A DNA stretch of 64,000 nucleotides. It comes from Alphaproteobacteria bacterium (GTDB taxonomy: Bacteria; Pseudomonadota; Alphaproteobacteria; Caulobacterales; Caulobacteraceae). The position numbers and the translations under genes were made by a program. The stretch covers positions 62,001 through 126,000 of the forward strand of contig JAHJME010000029.1 of NCBI GenBank assembly GCA_018821435.1, read 5' to 3'. The notes beneath the pieces were generated by a model that saw nothing but the letters and a program-made list of their open reading frames with translations, made no database searches and was not told the origin of the DNA. Of the stretch, positions 61,491 to 64,000 are shown piece after piece; positions within the stretch are counted from its first letter, which is position 1, and each line of letters starts with the position of its first letter.

Positions 61491-62357
61491 ATGGCGCGTG
61501 GGGATGAGGGTGGCGGCGTGGCCGCGGGCGAGCCGGCGTATGTGCGGGCGGTGAAGGCGAACCGGAAGGGCAACCGGCGGGGGATGGTGGGCGGGGTGGC
61601 GGGCTCGGTCCGCTATTCGAAGGCGATGGTGCGGCGGATCTGCGAGCGGATCGAGAGCGGGGAGAGCCTGCGGACCATCTGCGCCGACGTCGGCATGCCG
61701 AACCGGTCCAGCGTGCGGGCGTGGGCCGCGCGGACGCCGAAGGTGGCGGCGGACCTGGACCGGGCGCGGGCGGCGGCGGGGTGGCACGGGCTGGGCGGGC
61801 GCCAGCCCGTGTGGTGCGAGCAGACGGCGGCGGACATCTGCACGCGGCTGGCGGCGGGGGAGACGATGGAGCAGATCTGCGAGGACCCGACGATGCCGTC
61901 GCGGACGCTGGTCTATTACTGGCGCACGCGGCATCCGGCGTTCGGCGAGGCGGTGATGCTGGCCCGGCAGGTGCAGGCCGAGCGGTTCTGCGACCTGGGC
62001 TGGGAGATCGCCTCGGCGGTGACGCCGGGGGACGCCTATGCGACGCACGTGAAGCTGACCCATCTCCGCTGGACGGCGGGGGCGCTGGCGCCGGCGCGGT
62101 TCGGGCGGTTCAAGGCGGTGACGCAGGCGGACGAGGCGGAAGCGGAGCTGGCCGCGCCGCCGGCCGCGCCGGCGGAGACGCGCGTGACCTTCTGCGTGCG
62201 GCACTTCCGCAAGGAGATCGGGCCGGACGGGACGCCGAAGGTGGTGGCGTACCTGCGGAACAGCCACACGGGCGAGCTGGAGCGGGAGCATCCGGAGCCC
62301 GGGCAGGCGGCGGGGCCGGTGGTGGACGACGACCCGGGGGCGTGGTTGCCGTCCTAG
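61491..62357 (+). CDS. Protein with two tandem terminase-small-subunit-like HTH modules, probably SOS-controlled
   Basis: 288 residues from ATG 61491 (GGGAG 9-13 nt upstream). Module 1 (about 42-97): YSKAMVRRICERIESGESLR, TICADVGMPNRSSVRAWAAR. Module 2 (about 107-165): CEQTAADICTRLAAGETMEQ, ICEDPTMPSRTLVYYWRTRH. The motif E-x-I-C-x-R-(L/I)-x-x-G-E-(S/T)-x-x-x-I-C-x-D-x-x-M-P is that of phage terminase small subunits, which bind packaging sites. A C-terminal region (VTFCVRHFRKEIGPDGTPK) is unrecognised. No large terminase, portal or capsid gene follows, so it is an orphan, perhaps a domesticated DNA-binding protein. Confidence 0.72.
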   Translation: MARGDEGGGVAAGEPAYVRAVKANRKGNRRGMVGGVAGSVRYSKAMVRRICERIESGESLRTICADVGMPNRSSVRAWAARTPKVAADLDRARAAAGWHGLGGRQPVWCEQTAADICTRLAAGETMEQICEDPTMPSRTLVYYWRTRHPAFGEAVMLARQVQAERFCDLGWEIASAVTPGDAYATHVKLTHLRWTAGALAPARFGRFKAVTQADEAEAELAAPPAAPAETRVTFCVRHFRKEIGPDGTPKVVAYLRNSHTGELEREHPEPGQAAGPVVDDDPGAWLPS

Positions 62358-62454
62358 CGGGGCGGCTCAATCCAATTGGCAGGGACCCGGAGGTCCGGGA
62401 GGCCCCCCTCCACCGCGCTTCGCGCCTGCCCGGGGGGCGGTTTTCGTCCGGGGC

Positions 62455-62640
62455 TCAGGTTTCGCGGCCGGTGAGGGTGGTCATGACGGTGGTCAGGGGC
62501 TCGTCGACGACCACGTGCTGGCCGCCGGTGACGTAGATCTTGGTGCTGTCGGCGCCCTGCATGGTGACCAGGGTCACCTGTTCGACGTTGAGGCAGACGG
62601 TGCGGTTTCCGTCGGCGCGGAAGGCGACGAAACGGGCCAT
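62455..62640 (-). CDS. Small protein with FlbD-like pattern
   Basis: 61 residues with GGGGAG before the ATG. The sequence VCLNVEQVTLVTMQGADSTK, IYVTGGQHVVVDEPLTTVM has the beta-rich order of FlbD-like proteins (residue pattern N-x-E-x-V-x-x-V ... D-T-x-I-x-L-x-x-G). No flagellar genes are near. Function unknown; the similarity is weak. Confidence 0.55.
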   Translation of the reverse strand: MARFVAFRADGNRTVCLNVEQVTLVTMQGADSTKIYVTGGQHVVVDEPLTTVMTTLTGRET

Positions 62641-62707
62641 GGCGTGGGGCTCCCCTGTAGGCTGCGGGGCAGGATGTCGGCGTTGCCCGGTTCGGTCCAG
62701 GGGGTCG

Positions 62708-62920
62708 CTAGAAGGTCTCGCGCTCGAAGGTGCGGGGGCCGGTGCGGCGCCAGGCGCCGATGAGCTGGGCGTCGCGCCAGAGCTGGAGCGCGTCGCCCTG
62801 GGCGGCGAACTGGGCGCGGCGGGCGGCGGCGGTGTCGTGGGGCGCCTCGAAGGCGTCGCTCAGGGCCTGGCCGTCGGGCGCGATGTCGATCGCGACGTAG
62901 GACTTCAGCTTCGACGGCAT
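62708..62920 (-). CDS. Small protein of unknown function, paralogue A
   Basis: 70 residues; GGGGGGAG lies before the ATG. SYVAIDIAPDGQALSDAFEA, PHDTAAARRAQFAAQGDALQ and LWRDAQLIGAWRRTG align with the protein at 63499-63747. No signal peptide, no recognised domain. The two copies flank the VOC gene on the opposite strand. Confidence 0.65.
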   Translation of the reverse strand: MPSKLKSYVAIDIAPDGQALSDAFEAPHDTAAARRAQFAAQGDALQLWRDAQLIGAWRRTGPRTFERETF

Positions 62921-63110
62921 GGCGCGCGCCCTCCCCCCTTGGAAACCGCGCGCAACGACGGGGTCGACGGCGGCCGGCTCTCAGGACAATTGCGATCGGG
63001 GGTGCAAAGTTCCCTAGAGCCCTAAGTATTGTCAGGCCGGCAATCTTCCCGCATGTGCGGAGGGCCGGGGCGCGCGACCGCGCGACGGCGCTTTTTGGAG
63101 GGAAAGCCGC

Positions 63111-63485
63111 ATGTTTTCGCACATCATGATCGGGACCAACGACGTGACGAAGGCCAAGACGTTCTACGACGCGCTGCTGGGGACGCTGGGCGTGCCGGCG
63201 GGGTCGGTCGACCGTCACCGGGTGTTCTACCGCACGTCGACCGGGGTGCTGGGGGTGTCGGAGCCGATCAACGGCGAGCCGGCCTGCCACGCCAACGGCG
63301 GCACCATCGGCTTCGCCTGCAGCACGCCGGACCAGGCGGACGCCTGGCACGCGGCGGGCGTGGCGGCGGGCGGCACCACCTGCGAGGAGCCTCCGGGCGT
63401 GCGCGAGGGGCCGATGGGCAAGATGTACCTGGCCTATCTGCGCGATCCGGACGGCAACAAGCTGTGCGCTCTGCACCGGATGTGA
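63111..63485 (+). CDS. VOC-family (glyoxalase/bleomycin resistance-like) protein
   Basis: 124 residues. Typical single-chain VOC order: MFSHIMIGTNDVTKAKTFYD, LGTLGVPAG, GTIGFACSTPDQADAWHAAG, and the C-terminal LAYLRDPDGNKLCALH with the metal Glu position replaced by Cys or shifted. GGAGGGAAAG precedes the ATG. Members include lyases, dioxygenases and antibiotic-binding proteins; the function is not predictable. Confidence 0.85.
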   Translation: MFSHIMIGTNDVTKAKTFYDALLGTLGVPAGSVDRHRVFYRTSTGVLGVSEPINGEPACHANGGTIGFACSTPDQADAWHAAGVAAGGTTCEEPPGVREGPMGKMYLAYLRDPDGNKLCALHRM

Positions 63486-63498
63486 GCCGGGCGGCCGG

Positions 63499-63747
63499 CT
63501 AGTCTTCGTCGCGCGGGGCGGGCTTGAAGCCACGTCCGCCCGCGCGACGCCAGCGGCCGACCAGGAGTTCGCCGCGCCACAGCGCGACGGCCACGCCGTC
63601 GGCCGCGATCAGCGCGCGCCGGCTGGCGGCGCTGTCGTGCGGGGCGGTGAAGGTGTCCAGCGTGGTGCTGCCGTCGGCGGCGACGTCCACGGCGACATAG
63701 GATTGTTGTCCGGCCGACGGCTGTCGGGGAGACTGCTCGGGCGGCAT
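63499..63747 (-). CDS. Small protein of unknown function, paralogue B
   Basis: 82 residues from ATG 63747. SYVAVDVAADGSTTLDTFTA, PHDSAASRRALIAADGVAVA, LWRGELLVGRWRRAGGRGF parallel the protein at 62708-62920, with a longer N-terminus (PPEQSPRQPSAGQQ) and acidic tail. Converges on the VOC gene with a 13-nt gap. Confidence 0.65.
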   Translation of the reverse strand: MPPEQSPRQPSAGQQSYVAVDVAADGSTTLDTFTAPHDSAASRRALIAADGVAVALWRGELLVGRWRRAGGRGFKPAPRDED

Positions 63748-63818
63748 GACTCGGCTCCCGTCGATTACCCCCCCTGGAATCGAATGGGCTATCCGCGTGG
63801 CCGAACCATGGCGCCGGT

Positions 63819-64000
63819 TTACGCCGTGCGGCGGCGCCGGCCACGCAGGGCAACACCCGAGGCGCCGAAGCCCATGATCATCAGCGCCCAGGTGGCGGGC
63901 TCCGGAAGCGGCGGGGCCTGGGTCGCGCGGACCTGGAAATCGTAGAAGGTAAAGGTCTCGGTCTTGATCGAGCCGTTCGGCGTCCACCGCTCACCAACGG
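63819..64000 (-). CDS. PEPxxWA-CTERM sorting-domain protein, C-terminal end (cut by window edge)
   Basis: Only the last 59 residues are present. LPEPATWALMIMGFGASGVA followed directly by LRGRRRRTA is a textbook PEPxxWA-CTERM signal: Pro-Glu-Pro, membrane helix, Arg-rich tail, processed by an exosortase system and linked to secreted, often exopolysaccharide-associated, proteins. The preceding TFTFYDFQVRAT is the end of a beta-rich ectodomain. Confidence 0.85.
   Translation of the reverse strand, partial: VGERWTPNGSIKTETFTFYDFQVRATQAPPLPEPATWALMIMGFGASGVALRGRRRRTA

Overview
The window is about 64 kb of high-GC alphaproteobacterial chromosome. Gene content and order point to Caulobacteraceae (Caulobacter or Phenylobacterium type): lgt-midA-pgeF, an isolated petABC cluster, two large TonB-dependent receptors, a PEP-CTERM protein, GTTC-N7-GTTC LexA-type boxes and abundant short palindromic intergenic repeats. 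No rRNA, tRNA or CRISPR array was seen. The species is inference; nothing in the window fixes it.

Layout. 0.2-9.3 kb: start of proC (cut by the left edge), a secreted S9 peptidase, a YbjN-like protein, a UbiK-like protein, the lgt-midA-pgeF operon, a YbaL/KefB-type antiporter and prs. 9.4-20.6 kb: a lipoprotein, rplY-pth-TPR protein, a divergent AraC regulator/SDR pair, a remnant of an alcohol dehydrogenase, ychF, two tandem dienelactone hydrolases, an aspartyl-protease-like protein and a CPBP protease. 20.6-31.6 kb: petA-petB-petC, trmL-hemF, a tightly overlapping five-gene operon (DUF1285, NUDIX, DUF6111, cca, glutamine amidotransferase), GNAT, MFS and SDR genes. 31.6-35.7 kb: aroC, a single-domain response regulator and queC-queE-queD. 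35.9-48.8 kb: two TonB-dependent receptors flanking a beta-carbonic anhydrase/SulP operon, an OmpR-type two-component system and two small secreted proteins, then a degenerate histidine-kinase/receiver protein. 48.9-52.8 kb: chorismate mutase-hisC facing a prephenate-dehydrogenase-like gene, an EF-hand protein and an ArsR-SRPBCC pair.

52.8-64 kb is the accessory, most interesting part. Four copies of the alphaproteobacterial LexA-type box lie just upstream of three genes: a secreted protein built of two repeats of one unknown domain, a DinG/XPD-type helicase, and a stand-alone protein with two tandem terminase-small-subunit-like HTH modules (two boxes in tandem). Between the helicase and the HTH gene sits foreign-looking DNA: a strikingly AT-rich gene whose protein has a proteasome/HslV-like sequence pattern but no N-terminal nucleophile at the expected place, and a membrane-anchored TPR protein bracketed by two diverged direct repeats of about 240 bp. 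The right end holds small paralogous proteins, a VOC protein and the C-terminus of a PEP-CTERM protein.

The best candidate for a new system is this DNA-damage-regulated cluster together with the island inside it. All functional claims for it are inference from sequence pattern; no database search was possible.
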